From Actinokineospora iranica (lineage in GTDB: Bacteria > Actinomycetota > Actinomycetes > Mycobacteriales > Pseudonocardiaceae), in contig NZ_FMZZ01000003.1 of the NCBI RefSeq assembly GCF_900101685.1, positions 126,213 to 185,775 of the forward strand: DNA of 59,563 nt. The letters run 5' to 3'. The position numbers and the translations under genes are program-made. The notes beneath the pieces are model-generated. The model had not been told where the DNA came from. It saw only the letters and a list, made by a program, of their open reading frames with translations, and searched no databases. Shown one piece after another: positions 17,054 to 25,351 of this stretch (positions are counted from its first letter, which is position 1; the number at the start of each line of letters is the position of its first letter).

Positions 17054-18303
17054 GGCCCGAAAGCGTTGCCCGACGCGATCTTGGGGCGGCCCAGCGGAAG
17101 GTGCTCTCCGACTACCGCCGACTGGTAGACCGCGACCGTCTGCGTGGCGATCCGGTCCCAGTCGAAGTCCACCGGCAGCCGGGACTTGGCGGTGCGGGCG
17201 CGCTGCCGGGCTCCCGCCGGGTCGTCGAGGACCTGGCGGACCGCCGCGGCGATCCCGTCGGCGTCGCCAGGGGCGAACGACAGTCCTGTCTTGCCCTCTA
17301 TGACTACCTCGCCCAGACCGCCCGCGGTGGAAGACACCAGGGGAGCGCCCGCGGCGGCTGCCTCCAACGCGACAATGCCGAACGGCTCATAGCGGCTCGG
17401 TAGGACCACCGCGTCGGCCGCGGCCAGCATCGCGCCCAGTTCCGGGTCGGACAGGTGGCCGACGAAATCGACGGCCCGGCGCACCCGCAGCTTGCGGCAC
17501 AGCTCGACCAGCGGCGTGGCCTGGGAGCCCTTGCCCGCCACCACCAGCCGGGTGCCCGGGTGCGAGCGGCGGACCCGGGGGAGCGCGGCCACCAGGTCGT
17601 GCACGCCCTTCTCCCACTCCAGCCTGCCGAAGAACAGCAGCAGGGGCGCCCCGTCGGGGCTGTGCGCGGCGCGGGTCTCGCGGACCGCGCGGGGCGGCAC
17701 CCGCCAGCTGCGCGGCTCGATGCCGTTGTGGATGACCGTGATCGCGGCCGGGTCCACCTCGAACAGGTGCGCCACCTCGATCCGCATGGCCGACGAGCAG
17801 GTGATCAGGGCGTCCGCGCGGTTGGCCAGCCACCACTCGACCGAGTGGACCTGCTGGTTCAGCGGCTGCGACAGCCAGCCGCTGTGCCTGCCCGCCTCGG
17901 TGGCGTGCACCGTGGCCACCAGCGGCACGCGCGCGTGCTCGGCCAAGGCGATCGCGGGGTGGGTGACGAGCCAGTCGTGCGCGTGGACGACATCGGGGCG
18001 CCAGTCCGCCAGCAGCGCCAAGCCCGCCCGGATCATGCCGTGGCCCATCGCCAGCGTCCACGCGACCAGGTCCTTTTCGAACACCAGGTGCGTGGGGTCC
18101 TCGGCGACCCGGATCACCCGCACGCCGTCGTGCTCGGCGTCCTCGGTCGGGTGCGTCCCCGCGTCGGTGCCCGCCTCGTGCCTGCACAGCACGACGACCT
18201 CGTGACCCTGGCCCGCCAGGTGGCGGGCGACGGCGTGCACGTGCCTGCCGAGGCCCCCGACGACGACGGGCGGGTACTCCCAGGACAGCATCAGCACGCG
18301 CAT
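17050..18303 (-). CDS. GT4 glycosyltransferase, alpha-1,4-glucan synthase type (Rv3032-like)
   Basis: The 417-residue enzyme starts MRVLMLSWEYPPVVVGGLGRHV, the donor-side loop of GT-B retaining glucosyltransferases. It has VVHAHDWLVTHPAIAL, LLFFGRLEWEKGVHDLV and the E-x7-E motif EPFGIVALEAAAAGAPLV that binds the nucleoside diphosphate. It fits the Rv3032 subgroup, which elongates alpha-1,4-glucan for glycogen and methylglucose lipopolysaccharide. The start is ATG 18303. Upstream on the same strand, 35 bp away, is the GH57 branching enzyme and then a methyltransferase, so the three probably form one operon: methylate, branch, elongate. A GlgA-type glycogen synthase is not in the window. Confidence 0.87.
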   Translation of the reverse strand: MRVLMLSWEYPPVVVGGLGRHVHAVARHLAGQGHEVVVLCRHEAGTDAGTHPTEDAEHDGVRVIRVAEDPTHLVFEKDLVAWTLAMGHGMIRAGLALLADWRPDVVHAHDWLVTHPAIALAEHARVPLVATVHATEAGRHSGWLSQPLNQQVHSVEWWLANRADALITCSSAMRIEVAHLFEVDPAAITVIHNGIEPRSWRVPPRAVRETRAAHSPDGAPLLLFFGRLEWEKGVHDLVAALPRVRRSHPGTRLVVAGKGSQATPLVELCRKLRVRRAVDFVGHLSDPELGAMLAAADAVVLPSRYEPFGIVALEAAAAGAPLVSSTAGGLGEVVIEGKTGLSFAPGDADGIAAAVRQVLDDPAGARQRARTAKSRLPVDFDWDRIATQTVAVYQSAVVGEHLPLGRPKIASGNAFGP

Positions 18304-18338
18304 GGTGAGCGGAATCCTCGCACTCGGGTCTGTGAACC

Positions 18339-19859
18339 CTACTCGCCGGTACGCAGCCCGCGCGCATCGAGTCCGCCGAACAGGCCGTCTTCGCGGACCA
18401 GTTCGGCGGCCCGCGCGGACGCGCGGTCGCGGGCCCCGGCGCGGACAAGCGAGGCGAGTTCGGCGTACCGCTCGCCGTGGGTCTTCGCGCGCCTGCGGGC
18501 GTAGTCGGCGGCCGAGTCCTTGGTGACCATGAAAGCCCAGTCGCTGGACAGCGCCAGCAGCGCCTCGCGCGCCACCTGGTCGAGCACGAGATCCCGGCCG
18601 ACGCGGGCAGGTTGGTGGTCGATCAGGTCCAGCAGGTCGCGCTGCAGCGCCGCGCCCGCGTCCACCAGGTCGGACACCTGCTCGCCGTCCCACACCCGCC
18701 AGTCCTTGCCCGAGCCCCACGACGACACCGGCAGGTCGACCCGGCCGCCGAGGTAGCCCGCGTCGAGGGCGCCGCGCAGGGTGGTGACCCGCACGCCCGC
18801 ATCGGGCAGCGCGCGCAGCACGGCCTCCAGCCACGCCGGGCCCTCGTGCCACCAGTGCCCGTACAGTTCGGTGTCGTACGCCGAGACCACCAGCCCGGGG
18901 CGGCCGTGCCGCTCGCGCAGGTCGCGCAACCGGCGGGCCACGGTGTCCACGAAGTCCTCCGCGTGCCGACGCACGGCGTCGGCCGCCAAGGCGGGTTCGT
19001 ACGGCCGCTTGTCCTCCGGTGCTACCTGCCGCCCGGTAACGCGAGACGGTTTAAGACCCGACGGGTGGTCATAGGTATGGAAGTCCCGGTAAGCGGGGTC
19101 TCCCGGGTAACCCGCCTTGGGAGACCAGACGCGGTAAGTGACCTCCAGGTCGCGGCCGAAGCACACGACGTCCGAGTCGCCCACGGTCCGCGCGAACGCG
19201 GTCTCGCCGTGCAGGGCGGGGCCGTCGACCAGGAACCGCGCCACGCCCGCCGCCGCGTACCCGGCCTCCATCCCCGGCGCGTACCCGCACTCCGGGGCCC
19301 AGATGCCCGCGGGCGCCCGCCCGATCCGCCGCGCGGTGTCCGACAGGCCCTCCCGCAGCGCGAACGCGCGCACGCGCTCGTCCAGCAGCGGCTGGAACGG
19401 ATGCGTGGCGGGCCCGCCGATCAGCTCGACCACGCCGTCGTCCACCAGCGGCCGCAGCACCGGGGAGAAGCCGTGCCGCCACCGTGTCTCGAACTCGGTC
19501 AGCGCCGCGTGCGATGCCCGGTACTCCGCGGCGGCCACCTCGCGCAGCAGCGGGTCGTCGCCGCGCCAGCGCACGGCGGCGTACTGCGCGCGCAGGTTCC
19601 AGTTGCCCAGCCAGTCGTGCATACCGCGCAGCGAGTACGGGTCGTCCAGTTGCGCGGCAAGCACGGGGGTGATGCCGAGGGTAAGCACGTCTCGCTTGCC
19701 CTCTTCGCCGAAGCGGCGCAAGAGGTCCACGACAGGCAGGTAAGAGTTGGCCCACGCCTGGTAAAGCCACTCTTCGCCCACCGGCCAGGTGCCGTGGTGG
19801 GGCAGCCACGGCAGGTGGCTGTGCAGGACGAGCGCGAACCCGCCGATCGGCTCGGTCAT
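18339..19859 (-). CDS. GH57 1,4-alpha-glucan branching enzyme (Rv3031-like)
   Basis: The 506-residue protein is a GH57 glucan branching enzyme. The conserved regions are visible in order: LHSHLPW with H13 and H15, the histidine of GGPATHPFQPLL, the nucleophile glutamate E190 in GIWAPECGYAPGM, and the acid D329 in SAYDTELYGHWWHEGP, with a C-terminal DUF1957-like helical part (SSDWAFMVTKDSAADYA). It transfers oligoglucosyl units to alpha-1,6 positions on a glucan. The start at ATG 19859 is preferred to an upstream frame extension. It sits between the methyltransferase and GT4 genes in the Rv3030-Rv3031-Rv3032 order. Confidence 0.9.
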   Translation of the reverse strand: MTEPIGGFALVLHSHLPWLPHHGTWPVGEEWLYQAWANSYLPVVDLLRRFGEEGKRDVLTLGITPVLAAQLDDPYSLRGMHDWLGNWNLRAQYAAVRWRGDDPLLREVAAAEYRASHAALTEFETRWRHGFSPVLRPLVDDGVVELIGGPATHPFQPLLDERVRAFALREGLSDTARRIGRAPAGIWAPECGYAPGMEAGYAAAGVARFLVDGPALHGETAFARTVGDSDVVCFGRDLEVTYRVWSPKAGYPGDPAYRDFHTYDHPSGLKPSRVTGRQVAPEDKRPYEPALAADAVRRHAEDFVDTVARRLRDLRERHGRPGLVVSAYDTELYGHWWHEGPAWLEAVLRALPDAGVRVTTLRGALDAGYLGGRVDLPVSSWGSGKDWRVWDGEQVSDLVDAGAALQRDLLDLIDHQPARVGRDLVLDQVAREALLALSSDWAFMVTKDSAADYARRRAKTHGERYAELASLVRAGARDRASARAAELVREDGLFGGLDARGLRTGE

Positions 19860-19917
19860 GCCCACCACCTCACTGGTTCGGTGGTGTACCTCGCGGCGCA
19901 CTGCGTCAATGACTCGC

Positions 19918-20679
19918 TCATGCGCGCGCGACCGCGACGAGGTCGAGGCTGGCGGCCACGTCGTCCGCGGTGATCTCGAAGTCGGCGGCGGTCACCGAGG
20001 TGACCGCGGCCAACAGCGCCGCGGACCACGGCTCGCCGGACACCGCGACCGCAACCTGCGCGTCGATGATCGACCCGCCGAGCTCGGCGTCCAGCGCCCG
20101 CAGCCGGGGCCCGTGCCGCAGCCCGCCGAGGAACTCGACGGCGAACCCCGCGTCCCGCAGCAGTCCGTCGAGCTCGTCCGCGGCGAGTTCGCGGGTGTGG
20201 AACGGGTTGAGCGGGGTGTCCCGGCCGGGTGAGAACGTGATCCGGTTGGGCGTGGTGACCAGCAGCAGCCCACCCGGGCGCAGCACCCGGTGGCACTCGG
20301 CCAGGAAGCCCTCCTGGTCCCACAGGTGCTCGATGACCTGGAGGTTCGCCACCACGTCCACCGATCCCGTGCGCACCGGCAGCCCGGCGAGATTGCCGCG
20401 CACCGTGCGCACCGACGGGTACGCCTTGGCCACGTGGGCCGCGGTCACCTCGTCGTAGTCCAGCCCGATGACGAGATCGGCCCGCGCGGCGAGCAGGTCG
20501 GCGCCGTAGCCCTCGCCGCAGCCCGCTTCCAGCACCACGGCGTCCGCGCAGTGCCCGGCGAGGTCGAGGTAGGCCGCCTCATGGCGGCGGAACCAGTAGT
20601 TCTCCTCGGCGATGCCCGGCACCGTCCGCTCACCGGTGAGCGGCAGCTGGTCGGGCTGGGGAGTCGTGTCGGTGGGCAC
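19918..20679 (-). CDS. SAM-dependent methyltransferase (Rv3030-like)
   Basis: The 253-residue class I methyltransferase has motif I VLEAGCGEGYGADLL near residue 50, GLDYDEVTAAHV, GSVDVVANLQVIEHLWD and VLRPGGLLLVTTPN. The N-terminal segment LTGERTVPGIAEENYWFRRHEAAY is typical of the Rv3030 family. In mycobacteria this gene is proposed to be a sugar O-methyltransferase of methylglucose lipopolysaccharide synthesis; the acceptor here is inferred only from gene order. It is the promoter-proximal gene of the methyltransferase-GH57-GT4 operon, 58 bp ahead of the branching enzyme. The upstream DUF574 gene may share its transcript. Confidence 0.86.
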   Translation of the reverse strand: MPTDTTPQPDQLPLTGERTVPGIAEENYWFRRHEAAYLDLAGHCADAVVLEAGCGEGYGADLLAARADLVIGLDYDEVTAAHVAKAYPSVRTVRGNLAGLPVRTGSVDVVANLQVIEHLWDQEGFLAECHRVLRPGGLLLVTTPNRITFSPGRDTPLNPFHTRELAADELDGLLRDAGFAVEFLGGLRHGPRLRALDAELGGSIIDAQVAVAVSGEPWSAALLAAVTSVTAADFEITADDVAASLDLVAVARA

Positions 20680-20717
20680 CGGGGCACCGTAGCCGATGCG
20701 CTACCGATCAGTACGGG

Positions 20718-21560
20718 TCAGGGTTTGCGGCCGAGTCCGCCGACGATGCAGTACTGGACCTGGTCCAGCGGCCGCAGCCGCGGGCCGTCCGGCCACCACC
20801 GCGCGCACAGCGTCACCCCCGGCTCGATCATCTCCAGGCCGGGGAACATGGCCTGGATCCGCGGACCGGTGCGGAACAGGCCGGTGCCCATCGGGCTGTG
20901 CAGGAACACTTCCTCCAACCGCCGGGCCAGCGCGCTGTGCTCGGTGGTCTCCGGGTCGAAGAAATGGCTGACACCCACGATCGAGCCGGAGGGAAGCGCG
21001 TCGATGTAGGCCGCCATGATGTCGGCGGGCTCGCGTTCGCCGTCGTAGTGGTGGATGGTGCCCATCTGGAACAGCGCGATCGGCTCGCTGAAGTCCAGGT
21101 GCCTGCGCACGGTCTCGTTCTCGAGGATCCGCTCCGGCTCGAAGATGTCTCCCGCGACGAAGTGCGTCTGGTCGTTCTCCTCCAGCAACGCGCGACCGTG
21201 CGCGAGGACTACCGGGTCGTTGTCGACGTAGACCACGGTCGAGTCAGGACGGATTCGCTGCGCTACCTGGTGGGTGTTCTCCGCGGTCGGCAAGCCCGAC
21301 CCGAGGTCGAGATACTGGCGGATGCCGGTCTGCTGCGCGATGAACCTGGTCGCCCTGATCAGGAAGTCGCGGTTGTCGAACGCGAGCTGGGCCGCCTCGG
21401 GCGCGACCTGCCGGACGCGGCGCACCACCTCGCGATCAATCTCATAGTTGTCTTTGCCGTTGAGAAACGCGTCGTAAACTCTTGCGATACTCGCTCTGGA
21501 AGTGTCGATATAGATAGGTGCGTCGTGGTCGGTCGCTGGGGGACCGGAGGTCGACATCAT
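20718..21560 (-). CDS. SAM-dependent methyltransferase, DUF574 family
   Basis: The 280-residue protein belongs to the actinobacterial DUF574 (Methyltransf_19) family. It shows IDTSRASIARVYDAFLNGKDNYEIDREV near the N-terminus, then YLDLGSGLPTAENTHQVAQ, VVYVDNDPVVLAHGRALL and the C-terminal FPGLEMIEPGVT segment. The fold is that of a class I methyltransferase and the substrate is unknown; these genes are expanded in streptomycetes and Pseudonocardiales next to regulatory genes. Here it lies divergent from the XRE/DUF5753 regulator with a 119-bp control region between them. Two ATG codons lie in tandem at 21560 and 21557. Confidence 0.88.
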   Translation of the reverse strand: MMSTSGPPATDHDAPIYIDTSRASIARVYDAFLNGKDNYEIDREVVRRVRQVAPEAAQLAFDNRDFLIRATRFIAQQTGIRQYLDLGSGLPTAENTHQVAQRIRPDSTVVYVDNDPVVLAHGRALLEENDQTHFVAGDIFEPERILENETVRRHLDFSEPIALFQMGTIHHYDGEREPADIMAAYIDALPSGSIVGVSHFFDPETTEHSALARRLEEVFLHSPMGTGLFRTGPRIQAMFPGLEMIEPGVTLCARWWPDGPRLRPLDQVQYCIVGGLGRKP

Positions 21561-21679
21561 TCCTCACAGAGCGCCGTGGATCATGGACGTTGTGCAGTCA
21601 AGGAGTATGGTCACTTTAGGGGTGCCCGCAAGGTTCACGCCACGGTGGGTTCGACGCGGAAACACTGGGAGGACGGGTC

Positions 21680-22552
21680 GTGGCCGAGGGCCGTGGTGAC
21701 GGCGGGACCGGTGGGCCCACCGCGCGCAGGATCGTTCTCGGCTCGCAGTTGCGCAGGCTGCGCGAGCGCTCCGAGATCTCCCGCGCGGACGCGGGCTACG
21801 CCATCCGCGGCTCCGAGTCCAAGATCAGCCGCATGGAGCTGGGCCGGGTCGGCTTCAAGGAGCGCGACGTCGCCGACCTGCTGACGATGTACGGGGTCAC
21901 CGACGAGGTCGAGCGTGAGCAGTTCCTCGCGATGGTGAAGCAGTCCAACGAGCCCGGCTGGTGGCACCGCTACAACGACCTGATGCCCTACTGGTTCCAG
22001 GACTTCGTCGGTCTGGAGGAGTCCGCGGCGCGCATCCAGACCTACGAGTTGCAGTTCGTCCCCGGGTTGATGCAGACCGAGGAGTACGCCCGGATCATCG
22101 CCAACCACGGCAGGCCGGAGCTGGTCAGCGAGGAGACCGAGCGCCGGGTCGCGCTGCGCATGTCCCGGCAGAAGGTGCTGCACCGGCTGGACGCGCCGAA
22201 GCTGTGGGCGGTGATCGACGAGTCGGTGCTGCACCGGCCCATCGGGGGTCCTCGGGTGCTGCGCGAGCAGATCGAGCACCTGCTGGAGCTGACCCGCCTG
22301 CCCAACATCACCCTGCAGGTCGTGCCGTACGCGCTGAGCGGCTACGCGGCCGAGGGTTCGTTCACCATGCTCCGCTTCACCGAGCAGGAGCTGCCCGACC
22401 TGGTCTACATCGAACACCTCGGCGGCGCGCTCTACCTCGACCGTACCGATGAGATCGAAAGCTACAGCCGGGTCGTCGACCGGCTGACCGTCGACGCGGA
22501 GACCCCGAGCCGGTCCCGCCAGCTGCTGAGCAAGCGGCGCGCGGAGATCTAG
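21680..22552 (+). CDS. XRE-type regulator with DUF5753 ligand-binding domain
   Basis: The 290-residue protein has an N-terminal helix-turn-helix (residues about 17-70: LGSQLRRLRERSEISRADAGYAIRGSESKISRME and so on) and a C-terminal DUF5753 domain (about 95-280) with the family marks ARIQTYELQFVPGLMQTEEYAR and LLELTRLPNITLQVVPY. Such proteins pair with a small DUF397 protein in streptomycetes and relatives (the WhiJ/Scr1 type), where the pair modulates development or secondary metabolism. The DUF397-containing gene follows 191 bp downstream on the same strand. The start is GTG 21680. Two palindromes between the two genes are the likely binding site. Confidence 0.9.
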   Translation: MAEGRGDGGTGGPTARRIVLGSQLRRLRERSEISRADAGYAIRGSESKISRMELGRVGFKERDVADLLTMYGVTDEVEREQFLAMVKQSNEPGWWHRYNDLMPYWFQDFVGLEESAARIQTYELQFVPGLMQTEEYARIIANHGRPELVSEETERRVALRMSRQKVLHRLDAPKLWAVIDESVLHRPIGGPRVLREQIEHLLELTRLPNITLQVVPYALSGYAAEGSFTMLRFTEQELPDLVYIEHLGGALYLDRTDEIESYSRVVDRLTVDAETPSRSRQLLSKRRAEI

Positions 22553-22639
22553 ACCGCCCTGCCGGGTGACTCGCTCACCTGCGGTGAACTTGTTGTATCC
22601 GGAAGCACATTCATGTACCCGATCGAGCGACACGATCGG

Positions 22640-22703
22640 ATGCACGTGCATTTGCCGGACCATCCGAACGTGTTACCGTCATCACCACCAAATGCACGTG
22701 CAT
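22640..22703. promoter_or_regulatory. Two identical 12-bp palindromes in the control region of the DUF397 gene
   Basis: ATGCACGTGCAT occurs at 22640-22651 and again at 22692-22703; each copy is a perfect palindrome. Their centres are 52 bp apart, about five helical turns, so they face the same side of the DNA. The flanks are also inverted relative to each other (TTTG after the first copy, CAAA before the second). They lie 41-104 bp upstream of the DUF397-fusion start. They are the expected form of an operator for the helix-turn-helix protein encoded just upstream, but binding is inference. Confidence 0.65.
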
Positions 22704-22743
22704 CTGCACTGCGGACAGGAGTCGGGAAGGCGAGGGTCCAGAG

Positions 22744-23343
22744 GTGACCGAGATCCACAACGGAGTTTCCGCCGCTGCGGTGCCCGGGGCGCGCTGGCGC
22801 AAGGGCAGCCGCAGCGGAGCGGTCGGCAACTGTGTCGAGGTGAGCCCGGTCGCGGGCGGCCGCACGGCCATCCGCGACTCCAAGAACATCCAAGGGCCCG
22901 CCCTGGTGTTCTCCGGGCCCGTGATCGTCTCCTTCACCCGCGCCGTCACCGGCGGCGTGGTCCGGATCCCCACCGCGGAGACCTACCTGCGCAGGCTGGT
23001 CGCCCGCGGCTTCGAGTTCCTGCACCCGCGCGACGCCAACGGCGAGATCACCGCCGTCGTCGGCGTCCGCGCGCACCACAACGTGATCGACGTCGTCCGC
23101 CTGCACGCCGAGAACGAGGTCATCGCCTCCCGGCTGCCCGGCGACGCCGCCGACGTGCTCAACCCGGAGTTCGTGCTCTGGCAGCGCACCGGGTGGGCCA
23201 CCGACGTCCTGCGCCAGATGATCGACCTGCCAGACGACCGCACCCCCGACGCGCTCCACCAGTTCCGCCCGGAGACCTCCGCGAACGGCTGCTGGGTGCC
23301 CACCGCGCCGGGCCGGGCGAAGTGGCTGCCCGCGAGCGCCTGA
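22744..23343 (+). CDS. DUF397 protein with an unrecognised C-terminal domain
   Basis: Residues 17-74 of this 199-residue protein are DUF397: ARWRKGSRSGAVGNCVEVS, TAIRDSKNIQGPALVFS and the closing SFTRAVTGG. DUF397 proteins are usually only about 60-80 residues long and pair with an XRE/DUF5753 regulator, as here. The rest (75-199) is not a domain I can name. It reads as alpha/beta with the words FLHPRDANGEITAVVGV, NVIDVVRLHAENEVIASRLPGD and VLWQRTGWATDVLRQM. It has no signal peptide or membrane segment. The start is GTG 22744. It may be a fused antitoxin-like or adaptor module whose partner is the regulator. Confidence 0.82.
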   Translation: MTEIHNGVSAAAVPGARWRKGSRSGAVGNCVEVSPVAGGRTAIRDSKNIQGPALVFSGPVIVSFTRAVTGGVVRIPTAETYLRRLVARGFEFLHPRDANGEITAVVGVRAHHNVIDVVRLHAENEVIASRLPGDAADVLNPEFVLWQRTGWATDVLRQMIDLPDDRTPDALHQFRPETSANGCWVPTAPGRAKWLPASA

Positions 23344-23412
23344 GTCAGCGCCGGTTCGCCTGATCGCGACCGACCCACCGCGCCCGGTCGGTCGCCGCCG
23401 GTCGTCACCGCG

Positions 23413-23450
23413 CGAAGGCCGCCTCTTCCCGTGTGGAGGGGCGGCCTTCG
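23413..23450. terminator. Convergent terminator hairpin
   Basis: CGAAGGCCGCC (23413-23423) and GGCGGCCTTCG (23440-23450) form a near-perfect stem with an inner CTC/GAG pairing. It lies between the 3' ends of the DUF397 gene and the convergent degV gene and can serve both strands. Confidence 0.75.
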
Positions 23451-23456
23451 TCGTGC

Positions 23457-24293
23457 TCACGCAGGCGAGATCGTCACGCTCACCGTTCCGGGGCCAAGGT
23501 GGACGGCCACGGCGGACCCCGCCTCGGTGATGACGCCGCCGCGGAAACCGGGGATGCGCGGGGCCAGCGCGTCCAGCACGGCCCGTGCCTGCTCCGGCAC
23601 GCCCACGTGCTCGACGGCGATGTCGACGGACCGGCCGTCGGCGCGGCTGACGGCGGTGTCGACCAGCTTGCGCAGGCCCCGGGCCGCGCCCAGCACCCGG
23701 TCCAGCGGCGCGATCTGGCCATGGGCGACAGTGAGCAGCGGCTTGAGCGAGAGGGCGGTGCCGATCAGCGAGGCCGCCGTGCCGATGCGCCCGCCGCGGC
23801 GCAGGTACTCCAGGGTCTCCACATAGATCAGTGCGGAACTGCCGTCGAGCCTGCGGTGCAGGGCGTCGAGCACCCGCGCCGGGCCGCCGCCCGCGCTGGC
23901 CACCCGCGCCGCGCCCGCGACCGCGTAGCCCAGGCTCATGCCGAAGGTGGCCGAGTCCACCACCCGGACCGGGATGCGTGCCTGCTCTGCGCCCGCGCGC
24001 GCGTGCTCGAAGGTCTTCGACTGGAGCGAGGAGACGTGCGCGGACACCACCGCGTCCGCCCCGCTCGCCGCCGCGTCCTGGTATGCCCAGTAGAACGCGG
24101 CGGGATCGGGCGGCTCGGTGGAGACCGGCTTCTCGGCTCGCAGCGCGGCGAGCAGGTCCTGTCTGGGCACTCTGACCTCGTCGTCGAGGCGTCCACCGAT
24201 CCGGATCTGCATCGGGATGACGGTGATCTCCCACTGCTTGGCCAGGTCGGCGGGCAGGCAGGATGCGGAATCGGTGACGACGGCGACCCTCAT
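23457..24293 (-). CDS. DegV family fatty-acid-binding protein
   Basis: The 278-residue DegV fold protein binds a fatty acid and presents it to a fatty-acid kinase (FakB role in Gram-positive bacteria). It starts at ATG 24293 with MRVAVVTDSASCLPADLA, the conserved N-terminal VTDSASxL signature. Further marks are VSAHVSSLQSKT and VDSATFGMSLGYAV, YLRRGGRIG and LKPLLTVAHGQIAPLDR. No FakA-like kinase gene is in the window. The head has no strong ribosome-binding site and the CCCTCCT before the ATG is not a Shine-Dalgarno, so it may be leaderless. M. tuberculosis has a DegV-like gene too, but its location relative to etfBA is not claimed here. Confidence 0.9.
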   Translation of the reverse strand: MRVAVVTDSASCLPADLAKQWEITVIPMQIRIGGRLDDEVRVPRQDLLAALRAEKPVSTEPPDPAAFYWAYQDAAASGADAVVSAHVSSLQSKTFEHARAGAEQARIPVRVVDSATFGMSLGYAVAGAARVASAGGGPARVLDALHRRLDGSSALIYVETLEYLRRGGRIGTAASLIGTALSLKPLLTVAHGQIAPLDRVLGAARGLRKLVDTAVSRADGRSVDIAVEHVGVPEQARAVLDALAPRIPGFRGGVITEAGSAVAVHLGPGTVSVTISPA

Positions 24294-24389
24294 AGGAGGG
24301 GACCATAACCCGAACAGGGGGTATCGATCCGGCAAACTGGTGAGAACCGTCACGGCCCCCCAGGTGGGACCCCGGGTTTGCGCAATCAC

Positions 24390-24401
24390 TACTCACGAGT
24401 A
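24390..24401. promoter_or_regulatory. Short inverted repeat upstream of etfB
   Basis: TACTC and GAGTA are separated by 2 bp (24390-24401), about 140 bp upstream of the etfB start. It is shaped like a short operator half-site pair, and no protein is known to bind it from this sequence alone. It could also act on the divergent degV promoter, which starts 97 bp to the left. Confidence 0.3.
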
Positions 24402-24540
24402 ACATCTCGGTGGCAAAGGCCACCGTGCCAACCGGCCGATCGACATGGCATGGTCAGCCGAACCGCACGAAAATGTAGTCGCGCTGGGCTGCCGTCGGCG
24501 GCGAACACGGTGCTCGTTCCCAGGAGGTCGAAGAAGACCC

Positions 24541-25326
24541 ATGCCAAACATCGTTGTCCTGGTCAAGCAGGTGCCAGACACCTACTCGGAGCGCAAGCTC
24601 TCCGACTCCGACCACACGCTGGATCGCGAGTCCGCTGACGCGGTGCTCGACGAGATCAACGAGCGCGCCGTCGAGGAAGCGCTGTTGATCAAGGAGGCGC
24701 AGGGCGGCGAGGTCACCGTGCTCAGCGTCGGCCCCGACCGTGCCACCGAGGCCATCCGCAAGGCCCTCTCCATGGGCGCGGACAAGGCGATCCACGTCTC
24801 CGACCCGGCTCTGCACGGCGCCTGCCTGCTGCAGACCACCAAGGTCCTCGCCGCCGCGATCGGCAAGGTCGACAGCGTCGACCTGGTCATCGCGGGCAAC
24901 GAGGCCACCGACGGCCGCGGCGGCACGATCCCGGCCATGCTGGCCGAGGTGCTGGGCTACCCGCAGCTCACCCACGCCCGCAAGGTCACCATCGACGGCG
25001 GCGCCATCACGGTGGAACGCGAGACCGACGCCGGTCTCACCCACCTGCAGGCGAACCTCCCCGCGGTGATCAGCGTCGGCGAGAAGATCAACGAGCCGCG
25101 CTACCCCTCGTTCAAGGGGATCATGGCGGCCAAGAAGAAGCCGGTCGACACTCTCACCGTCGCCGACCTGGGCATCGACGCGAGCGAGGTGGGCTTGGCC
25201 AGCGCGAGCTCCGCCGTCCTCGAAGCCACCCCGAAGCCGCCGCGCGCGGCGGGCCAGCGGGTCGAGGACGCGGGTGACGGCGGCAGCAAGATCGCCGCTT
25301 ACCTCGTCGGCGAAAAGCTCATCTGA
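24541..25326 (+). CDS. etfB: Electron transfer flavoprotein, beta subunit
   Basis: The 261-residue ETF beta subunit (also called FixA) carries electrons from acyl-CoA and other dehydrogenases. The ATG at 24541 lies 10 nt after GGAGGTCGAAG, a good ribosome-binding site. Conserved elements are NIVVLVKQVPDTYSERKL at the N-terminus, RAVEEALLIKE, LSMGADKAIHVSDP, the ADP/AMP-binding IAGNEATDGRGGTIPAMLAEVLGYP and LPAVISVGEKINEPRYPSFKGIMAAKKKP at the end. The gene lies ahead of etfA, 25 bp apart. This is the Rv3029c-Rv3028c arrangement. Downstream acceptor proteins (ETF:quinone oxidoreductase) are not in the window. Confidence 0.95.
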   Translation: MPNIVVLVKQVPDTYSERKLSDSDHTLDRESADAVLDEINERAVEEALLIKEAQGGEVTVLSVGPDRATEAIRKALSMGADKAIHVSDPALHGACLLQTTKVLAAAIGKVDSVDLVIAGNEATDGRGGTIPAMLAEVLGYPQLTHARKVTIDGGAITVERETDAGLTHLQANLPAVISVGEKINEPRYPSFKGIMAAKKKPVDTLTVADLGIDASEVGLASASSAVLEATPKPPRAAGQRVEDAGDGGSKIAAYLVGEKLI

Positions 25327-25351
25327 GACCAGCAGCGAAGGAGGAAGAACA

